In this document: piece after piece, positions 37,001 through 48,576 of the stretch
Layout: each line of letters opens with the position of its first letter
Numbering within the stretch: the stretch's first letter is position 1
Position numbers and translations under genes: made by a program
Notes under the pieces: generated by a model
What the model was told of the DNA's origin: nothing
Seen by the model: only the letters and a program-made list of their open reading frames with translations
The model's database searches: none
DNA from: Marsupella aquatica
Taxonomy: Eukaryota; Marchantiophyta
DNA: 64,000 bases
Assembly: GCA_973895155.1 (NCBI GenBank)
Contig: OZ316892.1
Span: 12,772,001 to 12,836,000 of the forward strand
Reading direction: 5' to 3'

Positions 37001-40000
37001 AGAAAAAGCTAGACGCCTACGAAAAGCCATATACAAGTTCAGAACTAGCAATAAGAGGACCCCACTGACAATCATTTCTTGCAACACCAACGGGGAAAGA
37101 ACACCCCGAGCAGTCGACATTAGGTTAATTAAGTGTTTAAACGTTCACAAAGGCGGTCAACCTTTATTACGGACGTGATGCAATAAATAATATTTCTCCG
37201 AGCTGTCGATTGAGAAGATAATGAAAGATATCATAAATCCGACATATATCACCGTTCTGCTCTAAGTGATTGTAAAGAAGGAAATCAAGCCGTTCCAGCC
37301 ATTGTGAGCCAGGTGCAATAAACATTTCTCAGATCATTCTCCGACGACATGCTTGATAACTTGAGGACGCTGGTCAGAGTCCATTACTTGGAGAATACGT
37401 GTTCATCCGACTCCAAGTTGAGAAGCAAAATGAAAATGCACGAAGAATCAATCATGGCTCGTAAACAGGGAAGAGACATTCGATTCGTATATCTCACCGC
37501 TTGATTGGAATATCTAAATCTGCAATGTAGTGTAGTACAAAGTTGATAAATTTCTGGAGCAGAATACAGAGCACGACAACACGGAATCAAAGATGTGTAT
37601 TTATAGCATTACTCAGCAGGAAAGAAATCCAAAATGAATAAGTACTCTGCACCTCTACTCACACTCTTGCAGTTAGAGGAGAGACTTGAATGCAAATACT
37701 GAAAGCAATTGAGCATGGCGTTTGGTCAAGCCCAAAAGTCAATTTCTCCAAATTTTGAGCGGAAGTGCAGTACAATCTGCCGAAGAGACTCACCTTCAAC
37801 TTTTCCTCGCCCAGATGCGCCTTCAAACTCTGCACATTGTTCAAAAGCACTTCGCCAACTGTTAGAACATGAATGGAATCTTTCCCAGGATGCACAGGAA
37901 GAACGGTCGAGATGAGAGCAAGGTTTAGCATGAAATAAAAGTTCAGATCCAAAATGCCCTACTGAGCCACTTTACGGAAGGTACAAAGGAGCAAGTCAGC
38001 CGGATGAATTACAAACCAGAAATATCAGGAAAGAGGATTGTGCTGAATGTCAAGCAACGGCCACATCATTACATTTAGGCACATAAATCGAAACAAAGTA
38101 CATGGCCATACTGGCACTTGACTCGAAAATCAAAACGCGGCCCCCAGCATGAGTCAACATGATTGGTCCCTTTCAGAAATCTAGTCAGCCAAGCATGTAT
38201 TTCATACAAGGCTCGACATGAGAGATAACAACCTGGTTGCCGATGAGCTTTCCCTGCTTGTATGCCACAAGGCCATTTTCCGAGAATACATAGTCGTAGT
38301 CAGAAGTGGCTGAAAGACATTTACAGTGATTAGAAATTATTGTAAACATACTTGATAGAATTTGACTACGCGAAAATCATACTGAATGTCTCTCGGCTTT
38401 GTAAAGGTGTTTGCAAAGAGCAAGCTCACTTTGAACGATGTCATAGCCAATTGTGATTTCACCAGCTAGGAAAGATGTTTAAGTGTCTAGTCACTCGTTT
38501 CTGCTTTCTCGGGTTGCTAGAAGTACGAAAAAATATTGAATAATATAGGGAAAAATACGGAGGAAGCTGTCCGCCATTCAGGCCATTTCAACCCACAATG
38601 ATATAAGTCAGCAGCATTTCAACAATATAGAGGTTCGGAGAGTACTGGAGGTTTCTTGCCATACTTCCAACTGGTGGCTCACCCTAATAGGATTAAGGCA
38701 GGGAGGATGCATTAGAGAGAACTAAGCCCTGATATGAAAGGAAAAGTGGAAGACATACTGCTCTTCCCGAGTTGTTCAGAAATTTTGACGAGATCAGATC
38801 CCCCCACAACCCCAACAGTAACCACCTACAGGACATTAGATTCATGATTAGCGAACTAGCTCCACCAGCCACGCTTCACATTTAACGCAACCATTGGGCG
38901 ATCATAAACCAGGATCAACGTTTTCAACCGAAGACGCGCTGCCTGTCTTGCAAGAAAATTTCCAAGGAGGGGATTTCCCCAAAATGATAATTAAGGTGCT
39001 CTCGTTATCACTTTGTGACAAGCTTGCATAGAAGTTTCAATTGGTCAAAATGTACCTTTCGGAGCTCTTGTAAAAATCCGAGCATTTCTGCTGATGCCTC
39101 CTGATAAGATGAAAGGAATATCGTCAGTTCAAACACATGTTGGTATGGAATAGATGGCAAGCAAGTGTCTCCAGGCACAGGAATTTTTTGTTAGAGCATG
39201 CGTGCTTGGCATCCCAGCATGGCTACTTAGTTCTGTAGTAGAAAAATACTCACTCCTGCATGACCACCTCTAAATTGAATTCCTTACGCAGATCTGTAAC
39301 CAACCAGTAGAATTGACATCTGCTAATTCGTCGAGAGTAGCAAATAATTGACCACTGTGAAAATTGTCATCGTTCTACAATCAAATAAAGGTGGCATCTC
39401 AGAAGAAGGAAAACTCCATGAACTGTCCAAACGTCGTTGTCCAAGCACAGCAGTCTCTGTTCCTTACAGGCCTGCTTGCTTCCCTCGCATATACCTTGAT
39501 CGAGAGCTGACGTACTGAATGACAGGGCACAGTGGCCCCTTAAATCCAGACCGTGGAAGGTGGAGAACATGGCAGGTACAATGCAAAGGGTAGTGGCAAT
39601 CCAACAAGTCTGATAAGGTGGACATACAACCTTTATTGACATCAACCAGGAGAAGACCATTGAAATCCAGAAAACCCAAACCAAACCAAACGAATCTATC
39701 ACATGCCCATCTGGATTCTGCATTTCACGGCCAGCTCCCCTGCCTACTTATATTGCGAGAGAAATCTTGACCGAGAAGTAATGTGATGAATGAGACCGAA
39801 GGGGATGATTGTGGTTAAGTTGGGTCAAGTGATCAGCTGCGAGGGAAATCCCAGCCGAAAAACTAACTGAAATGTAGAGCTCGTCGGTTCCACTCGGATG
39901 GATGCAAACAGATCCAGCAAGAAATCAGAGAGATGGCAAGGAACTTCCTACGGAAACAGCAAAGTCGTACCTTCCTGGCCGGTGTGAGAGTGCCATCGAC

Positions 40001-40048
40001 ATCGAAGAGGGCAATCACACCCCCTTTTTTGCCTACCTCCGCTCCCAT
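34058..40048 (-). CDS. PMM: Phosphomannomutase (eukaryotic PMM type, HAD superfamily), 11 exons
   Basis: The protein interconverts mannose-6-phosphate and mannose-1-phosphate in the cytosol, feeding GDP-mannose for ascorbate synthesis and glycosylation. Coding exons on the minus strand are 40048-39971, 39100-39056, 38825-38759, 38309-38233, 37829-37794, 37553-37498, 36282-36183, 35917-35822, 35211-35119, 34657-34606 and 34107-34058. All introns are GT-AG, the frame is unbroken and the product is 249 aa, the usual length. It shows the HAD nucleophile motif FDVDGTL (Asp16, Asp18), VVGGSDL (48-53), YVFSENGL (70-77), the cap segment with NVSPIGR, and C-terminal [15 protein letters not shown] and GGNDYEIF. 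One oddity is that the usual FRNGM of the cap reads FRMGM, Asn to Met. The start ATG gives the family N-terminus. Introns contain SINE- and MITE-like insertions. The identification is firm; the symbol is by family. Confidence 0.96.
34713..34825 (+). mobile_element. tRNA-derived SINE in PMM intron 9
   Basis: AGAGGCATGGCTGTGTGATAG contains an A-box-like TGGCTGTGTGAT (34721). GGTCTTGGGTTCAATTGTTG contains a B box, GGTTCAATT (34754), 32 bases downstream. The 3' side becomes T/A-rich (ATTTTTAAAAAATAAAA). This organisation is that of plant SINEs; it lies antisense to the host gene. Confidence 0.65.
35570..35756. mobile_element. MITE-like element in PMM intron 8
   Basis: The left end AAGCTCGGATGGACCACCAC (35569) and the reverse complement of the right end, AAGCTCCCGTAGACCACAAC, form an imperfect terminal inverted repeat of about 20 bp enclosing about 187 bp. 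The interior also carries GATGGTCCATG and CAGTCCATCCGAG. The right end is shared with copies near 410-475 and 3590-3650. No target-site duplication was confirmed. Confidence 0.55.
36735..36800 (-). mobile_element. tRNA-derived SINE core in PMM intron 6
   Basis: Read on the minus strand, TGGATGTTAGAAAGTGGTTA (A-box side) and CAATCTGGGTTCAATTTTT (B box) align with the SINE core at 34721-34765 over about 45 bases, with a few differences. It lies in the same orientation as the PMM gene. Confidence 0.5.
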
Positions 40049-40197
40049 CCCTGAAACCTACACATCCACTGAACCAGTCAACTACTGCAGACCCTACATT
40101 CCAGATCTGACCGTAATTCTCCTTCCCCGCACCCACAATGCAGATCTGTTTCTCTCGGCTTCTACTGTACACTACACGTAAGCCTTGCACTTGCGGT

Positions 40198-40207
40198 GAA
40201 GAAGAAG

Positions 40208-40237
<30 letters not shown>
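40198..40237 (-). repeat. (TTC)n tract in the PMM leader or promoter
   Basis: Thirteen GAA units on the plus strand, TTC on the gene strand, lie 150-190 bp upstream of the PMM start codon. CT-rich leader tracts are common near plant transcription starts. I see no clear TATA box upstream. Confidence 0.9.
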
Positions 40238-40238
<1 letters not shown>

Positions 40239-40249
40239 GCCAGTCCAGT

Positions 40250-40990
40250 CCACCTCAATTCTCCCACTCTGATTAGATCAATCGACCAGCTGTCCGTCCT
40301 GCACTGTGGGAATGTAATTTCCCTTTGGGCTTGCCCTCTCTGGCCAATCGATCTGCGCTGTAGAAAACTACTCTCTAATTTTGGGAAAATCCCGAAGGCA
40401 CATTGGCAAGCAAAGAGCTTCACATTACAATAAATACCTCTGTCAAATAGTTCGCGCGTGGGCTTTGTCGGGCTCCGCAGAAACGCAATGGAAGGAAACG
40501 ACCGCGGCGAACGACGAGAGATGATGAGAATGCGGATGCAAGACAGATAGCAACTCTTCCACTAGACAACGTGTTACTAATCCCACAACCACTACGAAAA
40601 GAGCTCCTCCTCTCGATGGGCAGCAGCTGTGTCGAAGGGCGTGGACCCTTTGCAAACGTGGGTAGTGGGCAGATGATTATTGCTCGTCCGGTTCTCCAGG
40701 CCGATTCGCACATATTTTATATTTCTCCTACTCCGCATATTCCATTCATTGTTCTTCCCTGCACTCATTTCTCCTCCTCGTTTGTCCTTTGCTTGACATT
40801 TTCAGTAAATTCTGTTGCCCATTACGACCTCTCCCACTTCTCCAACCCACCGTCCTGATCAAACTCTGCCAAATTGCCAGATTGTAAAAGTACCACTGTC
40901 CACCAAGGTTCAGGGGAGGACACCAGTGCACTTCTTTCCTTTCTGAAAGAAACATTATTATTGACTTTCTGCAGGGGAACCTTCTTTCCC
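40250..40990. other. Region upstream of PMM, no further gene recognised
   Basis: It is GC-richer than the left half of the window and probably includes the PMM promoter. Open frames on both strands (for example minus 40420-40713) have no recognisable domain. Confidence 0.4.
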
Positions 40991-40995
40991 GCAAC

Positions 40996-41140
40996 CCATC
41001 GCTGAGCTGCTTTTTCAAGAATGGAGGACAGTACTGTAGGTTGCTGGGTGACACCATCGCTGAGTTGCTTTTTCAAGAATGGAGGACAGTACTGCAGGTA
41101 GATTGCTGGGTGACACCATGAATGAATGAATGAATGAATG
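40996..41140. repeat. 58-bp tandem duplication followed by (GAAT)n
   Basis: CCATCGCTGAGCTGCTTTTT begins at 40996 and, with one base changed, at 41054. Each unit continues into CAAGAATGGAGGACAGTACT and TTGCTGGGTGACA. Five GAAT units follow at 41118-41140. Confidence 0.9.
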
Positions 41141-41872
41141 GGCACTGCAAAATCACGGCACTCCCCACGGTGCGTTGCAGATGCAAAAATCATTCTCTAG
41201 TTTTTGCTGTATCGTTAGAGTGGTCAGGATCACCTCTAATTACTGGCCCCCTGTCCCTGCAATCCCTGAGTAACCCGTTTTGCATGGGTTGCAAGAACCA
41301 TGGTTGCAACATGGCTGCAGCAACGTTTTGGGTCCATAAGTGAGACTTCTAGTTGCAAGTTTGCGGAAAGCTTGCACTCCTGCATGAACTCATGTTTGTG
41401 TGTGCAAAAAATTTGGGCGTTGGGAAGGATACGCTCTTAAATGTAGCAACCCCATTTTTGGGGTGGACACACAGGGGTTGCCGGGAGGGGGGCGGCAAGT
41501 CCCTTTCTAAAAAGGGGCCTCTTTGGGTTTTTTCTTGTCTGCAAGGGGGGGGGCGTCAAGTCTTTTGCTGCATTTTGCAAGGTGCCAACTGCCCAGAGTC
41601 ATAAGCTCAGATGTAATCTCCATCCAACCTTTGAAATTGGATAGGATGTTTTTTGCATGAAAATCCAACTTGTTCACAGTTGATGATCTCTAAATCATCG
41701 TATCACTTTAGGGTTCTCCTTTTACATCTAATTTGACATCTTCACATTACAAATATTTTACATACCTATTCATAAGCCTTTGGTAAATTAGACTTGACTC
41801 AAAATGCAGATTTCACTGATTAGATCTACTTTTAGATTGCATAGTTAAGTGATCACTACCCGCAATTTAAAT

Positions 41873-42123
41873 TGTTGGCATTCAGTTTGATCCAATGTCA
41901 TTTTACAAATCATATTGGAGCAAAGGGTTTGCAATGGAGATTGCATTCAAGCTTACAGGTCTCTTCAGTTCATTGTTGGAGTGGAGCAAGAAAGAAGTAA
42001 AGGTCTCTTGTTTTCCCGTGGACGTAACCTCAGTCGTGAGGTGAACCACGTACTCGCTGTGTCGACTACTTTGTATGGTGTTCACATGTGCATGGTGTCT
42101 CCGGATAATAATTATCCCCAACA
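41873..42123 (+). mobile_element. Probable solo Ty1/copia LTR, 251 bp
   Basis: The stretch starts TGTTGGCATT and ends ATCCCCAACA, the 5'-TGTTGG...CCAACA-3' ends typical of copia LTRs. Internally it has TCTTGTTTTCCCGTGGACGT, GTGAACCACGTACTCGC and TGTGTCGACTAC in the usual R/U5 order. Directly downstream there is no tRNA-iMet-type primer-binding site and no copia polyprotein is near, so it is likely a solo LTR. Flanking TAAAT (left) and ATAAT (right) do not form an exact 5-bp target duplication. A diverged relative lies at 13290-13460. Confidence 0.7.
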
Positions 42124-43010
42124 ATAATAAACAATTGGGGTCATAGGGAAGGGGATGAAGAGGTCTACATTCTTCACTGAGAGTGATGCATATAAGTCTA
42201 TTGATGTCAATGGGAAATGTTGAGTACAGATAGGCAATTAAGGAAGACATCTTTGAGCCAATGCTTGGAGAACAACACCAAGACCAAAAGAATGAAGATT
42301 GTTCCTAACACAGGGAAGATGTGTGACAAAGAAGGCCACAATAGGGCATGCATTGATAACAATGGAGGGTCTCAATCTATTACGCAAGTAGGAGAATTTG
42401 TCAAAGACATACTTGCAGTGGAGGCACCTTTACAATCACAACATGGGGTACTATACCTCCCCTTGGGGGTAGTCCCTCCTATACTGGCTCCTATCCTAGT
42501 ATATACTGCAGGACCTGACCCTGACTACAGATCATAGCACGAACCAACAAAACTATGCGAGATCTGGGACAACACAAGGGTCCTGTGATGTAGATTGGAT
42601 AGCTCATAACTAGGCCGAGTTTGCTTATGTTAGTCAAAGAAGACTAGCTGAGCAAATACATATGGAGGAGCTCTAGAACAAATGGTGGAATAATGTTCTA
42701 GAATGACATTATTTACGGGCCCCCATGATAAGTTCTTTCACGTGTAACCACATATTGTCACAAAGAAGAACTGTTAGTCATGCAATAAGAACCAAATTTG
42801 ACAATTAGTGTTTGAGGCAAGATGAAGAAAAACAGTTAAACCATCAACAACTATAATAAGGGATCCTGCACTTTTTTGTCCTTCTTCCCAATACAAAAAA
42901 GCTTATGGGCGGGAAACATCGACAATCATTGGATTTGATTGGCTGTTTTCCCTGACCATTGATGGAGGAAATGTGCATCCCTGGCCCATATGTGCTTCCT
43001 GCTGCCCCAT
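42124..43010. other. Intergenic, no gene recognised
   Basis: A plus-strand frame of 106 codons (42217-42537) has no recognisable domain. The rest is noncoding. Confidence 0.4.
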
Positions 43011-43013
43011 AAA

Positions 43014-43223
43014 TGCAAGAATGGATGAGCTTAGCCCGCCTATAAGTAAATATTTCATAGCAGCTTCATTTGATCTAATATCTTTTTTCGTGTAGCTACA
43101 TAGTAAATAAGAACGTAGACTCAAACATTCTAAAGATACAAAAATGGTAATTAAATCATTGGCGCCACAGAGAAGCATCCCTCCAACAGTAGCTGTTAGT
43201 ATAAATACTAGAAACTCAGAAAT
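43014..43223 (-). pseudogene. ndhB: Nuclear plastid DNA (NUPT): ndhB fragment
   Basis: About 70 codons encode an internal part of plastid NAD(P)H dehydrogenase subunit 2. Recognisable stretches are [45 protein letters not shown] and MKYLLIGG. Similarity starts abruptly near 43223 and stops near 43014; the surrounding open frame (42903-43325) is unrelated to ndhB. A complete plastid gene is about 500 codons, so this is an old, trimmed insertion into nuclear DNA and not functional. The VSLECLS and NEAAxKYLLIGG residues look more like bryophyte ndhB than seed-plant ndhB, as far as I recall those sequences. Confidence 0.85.
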
Positions 43224-43224
43224 G

Positions 43225-46125
43225 GCCCTGGCCCAACTCCCTATGGGTTGGCCCTCTTTTAGTTGTGCAACGCACAGGCATAGGGCTCGTGTAACTATTA
43301 AAACAGGGTGAAAGAAAAGAATCATTGCATGAGTTGTGATTGATATATCAATTTTTTTTTGGTAATTTGTTTCAAGTTTTTATTTAATTTACGCATTTTT
43401 GAAATAATGATAAGTAGAAAGCAACTCTTCAACTACTCTAACAGTTACAAAGGTAACTTAAGAAACCCAAATAAACTTTTCAGCTTTCCTAATATTTACC
43501 AAGGTAACTTAAGAAACCATTTGGCTGCTATGGATAGAGAAGTAACAAGCGAAGGTGAAAAACACCATAACTACTATGGGTAGAGGAACACCAAGGGACT
43601 CTAAGACCAACTACTATGGACAAAGTAATATTTTACATGAACTACATGGAATGTTACATGTATTGTATAGACATAGGGGGTACTAAGGAAAGCGTTTTGC
43701 ATGGAGTTTTACCCTTGGTATTTCCATGAATGTACTCATATTTGTGTTCAATGAAATTGTCCCGACTCCTTTAAAATTCACTTCATTAAAATCATTCATT
43801 TAATCTTTGTCCTCTCATCTATCTATTCCAATGTGCAATTCTTCAAGGCTCCAAATAGTTTAATAAACAAGCTTACATAACCAAGGGGTACTGCACTAAT
43901 TATGGACCTCCATGGGAACCTCCTTCCAGACTCCCTAGCACCCCAAATACCCACATCAACGCATTTGGTCACAAATAAGAACAAGGATGTTTTCAACGAG
44001 AAATAAACATGATTGTTTGTGTTTAATGTAGTCAAGACAAGATTGTCTGTGTTTGATGCAGGCCAAAAACATGAAACAAAAGTCCAGATGGACTGCTAAG
44101 TTGTCCCAGCTATCCCCATGGGCTGTGACAAGGGACAGACCATTTTACACCTAATTGTGAGATAGCCCAACTACAAATGGATGGTAAATTCTTTCATTAA
44201 TTGTTTACCTACATTTTTGTCAGGCTAAGAACATTATGTGCTCATCTCAAAGTCAATTTGAGAATATGAATGAAATGGAGTGAAGATGCACATTTAAAAT
44301 CTTTCGCGGTCGTCGAGGCAAAGTACTTGAAGCGCTTCTTGTAACAAGAGAGGCGCTCTCTAAAAAATAGGATTCATCAATAATACTCTCCCAAAAATCT
44401 CAAGTAGCTCTATAACAATAAATTAGTCAAAACAATATTTATAATAAGAACAATGGTCTTTGAAAAATAGTATTTAGCAACAATGCTCATGCAAATTAAA
44501 ATTTTCTTTAGATCCGGAATGAAAAAATTTCTACAATCCCAGTAACAAGAGCAATATTCTATAAAATACAAGATTATGTAAAAACATTTCTGGAAGTTGT
44601 ATAGTCATTCTGCAAAGTGTCAATGCCCTAGATCTTAAGAAAGTGTGTAGAAAAATATGAATCAATTTGTAAAAATTGAGGTTATTTGGGCTTTAGATTT
44701 GCCCCATAGCCTCCTTGATGACAATTTTTTCTTTGGTTCATGAGTCATTGTGTTGCGTGCTTCCCTTTTAGTGGGGCTTATAAACATTAAAAAATATTTT
44801 AGAGTAAATTAATTCATCTGGTATTTTACCATTGAGTAAATTACTTGAGGCAATATGAGTAAAATGTGAAACACTCAATTTACTCAAAGTTTCACAAAAC
44901 CATGAAGGCCAAATCAGGTATTTATATAAGGATCTAAATATACTTTAGATTTTATCTTTTATTGAACTCTAAAAAATGGTGAAATATTGGGGAAATGGAG
45001 CGAAGCTTTCAATTAGCTCGTGTACCCCTATCTCTTTCGAGTATGAGAAGCCTACTAAAACTGGCAATTCCACAAAGACGACATTAATCTCTGTACGTTC
45101 CCATTAAAAATGTCATTTTGATGAATTGGCTTTGAAATACACTGTATAGTCTAGATCGACTTAAGTAGGTCAATGCAACCAAAAACTGGAGTTCAATCGC
45201 CTGCTTCATCATCAAAATTATGAAACCACATATACTTCGTGCATCCCCATTAATTCCATGACACCCTCGTTAGATTTGACATCATTCTACTGCCTACTTT
45301 CAGCATCCCACCTGGGCGGTCATAAGTTGCAAAAAGCGAATGTCATGCATCGAGGCTGGTGACAACGAAGAGTGGAAGCAAGGGGAACGCAAGTTTAGGT
45401 GCAGTGTAATACAAGCAGCTATCTCAATGGCAAATCAGGGCGGGCCTAGTACCAAATGCATAGTTGGTTACGATAACTAAAACGGTTATGTCAAATAAAA
45501 TTACATTCTGTTTTATGACATGACGCCCTAAATTTATCTAGAACTTGCCACAAACACTAAATGATGAGTTATTTTAATTTGGAAATAAATTTGTTCTTGT
45601 TTGGAGCACGCCATGTTGATGTGACGCACTATGGAGTCTCAAATTTTGGAAGTGACCTCTAATGGGGTCTCTAACTAAAAATACAAGTATCTTTAAGACA
45701 TGAGTGGGGACAAAGTTAGTGAAGGGAAATCTTTGGACAAAAGTGATGATTTGGTCATTGACACTGTACTTTATGAACATAAAAGTAAACACTAGTATCT
45801 ATGCATATTTTTATGATTTAGCCCTGTCCATCCAAGTTATATATCCATGGGGGCTTCATAGACAACCTAGCAGTCCATCCGGGCTTTAAGTTCCCCAAAA
45901 CATAGTTAGACCCAGCAATTGTAGAAAGATAAAAAACTGAAAAGTAAAATTAAAAATAACAAGCAAAATAAAAGAAATAACTAATTGGATATCTTGTCAA
46001 TGATATATCAATGTTTTTATCAAAATCTTTGTATTTGTTATGCAATTTTTTGAAGAAATAAACTAAGAGAAATGGAAATAATTGAAACCCCATGGGCTCC
46101 ATACTTTGAAACAAAATAACAAATC
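43225..46125. other. AT-rich intergenic DNA with minor duplications
   Basis: A short imperfect duplication, TTACAAAGGTAACTTAAGAAACC / TTACCAAGGTAACTTAAGAAACC in two steps of about 57 bp, lies near 43440-43520. The rest is AT-rich with no gene, RNA or ordered repeat that I can support. Confidence 0.5.
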
Positions 46126-46129
46126 TCCT

Positions 46130-46870
46130 TAGAATTTCATGATTTTCATGATCTGTTAGTACTGGAAAAAATTTATCAATGTCAAAATAGTTGGAAACTT
46201 ATGATCTCTTTAGTACTTGAAAAAATCTCTCAATGTCAAGCTCATTAGAAAACTAGAAAAATACCAAAACTCATGATCTCCACAAGACTTGACAAAATCT
46301 ATCATGTCACGTTCATTAAAAAGTTATTGAAATTAGAAAACTCATTATCTCCCACTACTTGACTCATTGGAAAGTTAGAGAACTATTTATGATCTTGTTA
46401 ATATTTGACAAATGCTCTCAATGTAAAGCTCACTAGAAAGCTATTCCTAAAACCTTTCTAAATGTTTGAGCACAAAAGGTTTTATGATTTAGGGTTTTAT
46501 GATAAGTTTTTGGGTGAGTACATAGCTAGGCTTACAAAAAAGAGTGATTTGATTATCCATGAACTCTTCAAAACTTGATCAAATCTAGTAATGTTAAGTT
46601 CATTTAAAAGCTATTCCAAAAACTTTTCTAAGAATTCTAAGTATGAAGAGGTTTATCAAGAGGAAGAGAGTAAACTTTGAAATTGGGCGGCAGTTTCCAG
46701 GGTCCAAACTCTTCAAAACTCAATCAAATCTAGCAATGGTAGGGTCATTATAAAGTTATTTCAAAGACTTTTCTAAACATTCAAAGTATGAAAAAGATTT
46801 ATCAAGAGGAAGAGAGTAAACTTTGGGATTGGGCAGCAGTTTCCAGGATCTGTGGAGCTCAGGATCTGTG
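46130..46870. repeat. Diverged AT-rich minisatellite array, 60-150 bp units
   Basis: Units with CTCATGATCTC, ACTTGAxxAAATCTxTCAATG and TCATTAGAAAGxTATT blocks recur from 46135 to about 46440. Longer units follow with CTTCAAAACTxxATCAAATC, ACTTTTCTAA and TTTATCAAGAGGAAGAGAG (46645, 46797). A 19-bp TCAGGATCTGTGGAGC duplication ends the array at 46845-46880. Confidence 0.7.
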
Positions 46871-47099
46871 GAGCTCAATCAAACATGCTCGTCTCCCGAC
46901 AAACTATAACAGCATTTAGTTTCATGAACCGACTGGTGGGAGATTTCCAGAGTTTGCATCCTTCCGGCAGATTTGGCATCCTGGGAGCATTTCAGATGTG
47001 TAAAGCGAATCCAAATGCTTAAGTAGTAGCCAATAAAGCTTGGACTTCTATTTGTCCGTAATGCAATCAAAATGGAGTTATAGAAGTATGAGACAATTC

Positions 47100-48570
47100 A
47101 TGAGCAGGTGAAGCCCTTACCGCATCGTCCCAATAATATGAGGGAGAAGTACAGCTTCTACAGTGGCAGTACTGGCAGTGTCTTTACTGTGAAATAGGTG
47201 AAAGTTGTTTCAGTTGGCCTGGATGTCCTCTGTTTGCTCTAGCCTTGCCTCTCCCATTCGATGAACTGTCTTCTGTGGCTTGCCCACATTTTCATCAGCT
47301 GAGCTAAAACTTATCTGCGTCGTTCAACGGAAGGAAAAAAAAACACGGCACAAGAGATGTACTCTAGGAACACATATGAGGCACGTAACGAATGATGTAA
47401 ATCTTTTCAAACATTACACCTTCTATCAAAAGTTACACCAGGTTTAGGATAGCTGTAACTTTGGAAGTCCATCCCATATCGTTTTTTTTAGATGGGATTC
47501 GAAAGCTGACATAGAATCTATGGAAATTATGAACTAGACTAGATAGGATTCTAAAGCTGACATAGAAAAGGTTAACGTCCGCTGTGGGGAGCAGATTCAT
47601 ACTAGAAACCACTGTTTTGTGTCCAAGAAGAGTGTAAGCCCTTGGTAGTGAGAATATATTTCCCCGTGCAAGATGTCAATAAACAATCACAGCGCCATGC
47701 AATGATAACATCTAGATACTGCTCAGGCATGCAGAGCAAACTTCCTACTATCTAATCATTCACAAATTAAATGTATTCTGCAGCAAGACCCAGCGGAGGT
47801 CATAATAATTGCTCCATTGCTTATTCAAAACAATTCAAATTTTTTAATGGATGCTATATAGAATGTTGTACGAGTACGTTACAATGTTTGACTACGTAAT
47901 ATCGTTCGCACTCGAAGATATTGATGTGTGTGTGTAAGGTAAATTATTGGCTTGAATGAAATCCACAGACCTTGTTCAGAGGTCTTGTGTAACAAACTGA
48001 AGATGTCTCCTATAGATAAAATAAAGGCTCCCGATCTCATGATTTCTCCTGACGAAGAGAAGTTCCCAAATGAGTTTAAGCCACTACTGGTTAATTGCAG
48101 GGGACAAGCTTTAGTGTATGAGCTGCACAAATGACAACAATTAGTATTGGGAAAAAATGGGTTCGAAATTTAGGAGGTTTTCGCTCATAAAAGCTCTGGC
48201 AAATCTAGTATCAAAAGTATGGGTTGCGAGAGTGTCTCCTCTATCCTAAACTAATGCGCAAGCCTCCTTTCGACCTTCTTTCTGAATTCTAGACTAGACT
48301 CAATTCTCTGCGGACGTCATTGTTATGGAATCGACAACTAATGTGGACCAGACTAAATGTTCTTGCGGAGTGTACCTTCCAAAGGTTGCTATTACGGTCT
48401 TCAACTAACCCACACATCTCCGCTGATGACTCAGTGGTACGCTCCTGTCAGACTTGATATTCTTTTACTCTGCAATCGGATTGTCCATGAAATTGCAGAC
48501 ACAAAAACAGGGGATTGAGGATGACACAGCCTCGATAGCCAACAACGCCTACAGACTGGAAATCAATAGT
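47100..48570. other. Intergenic region downstream of the UCP-like gene
   Basis: It contains a small plus-strand frame (47952-48134, 60 codons) with a fairly protein-like ISPDEEKFPNEFKPLL stretch but no family I recognise. It could be an exon or a relic. Poly(A) sites of the neighbouring minus-strand gene must lie in the right part. Confidence 0.35.
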
Positions 48571-48576
48571 AAAGAA

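Noticed and set aside
38395-38465. Possible extra PMM exon on the minus strand (AATTGGCTATGACATCGTTC)
   Set aside because: Exons 3 and 4 join perfectly without it, and its inclusion would break the conserved GK(S/T)xTxDYDY segment.
42903-43325. A functional 140-codon gene around the ndhB fragment
   Set aside because: Only about 70 internal codons match ndhB; the flanking parts of the frame are unrelated, so it is a trimmed plastid insertion.
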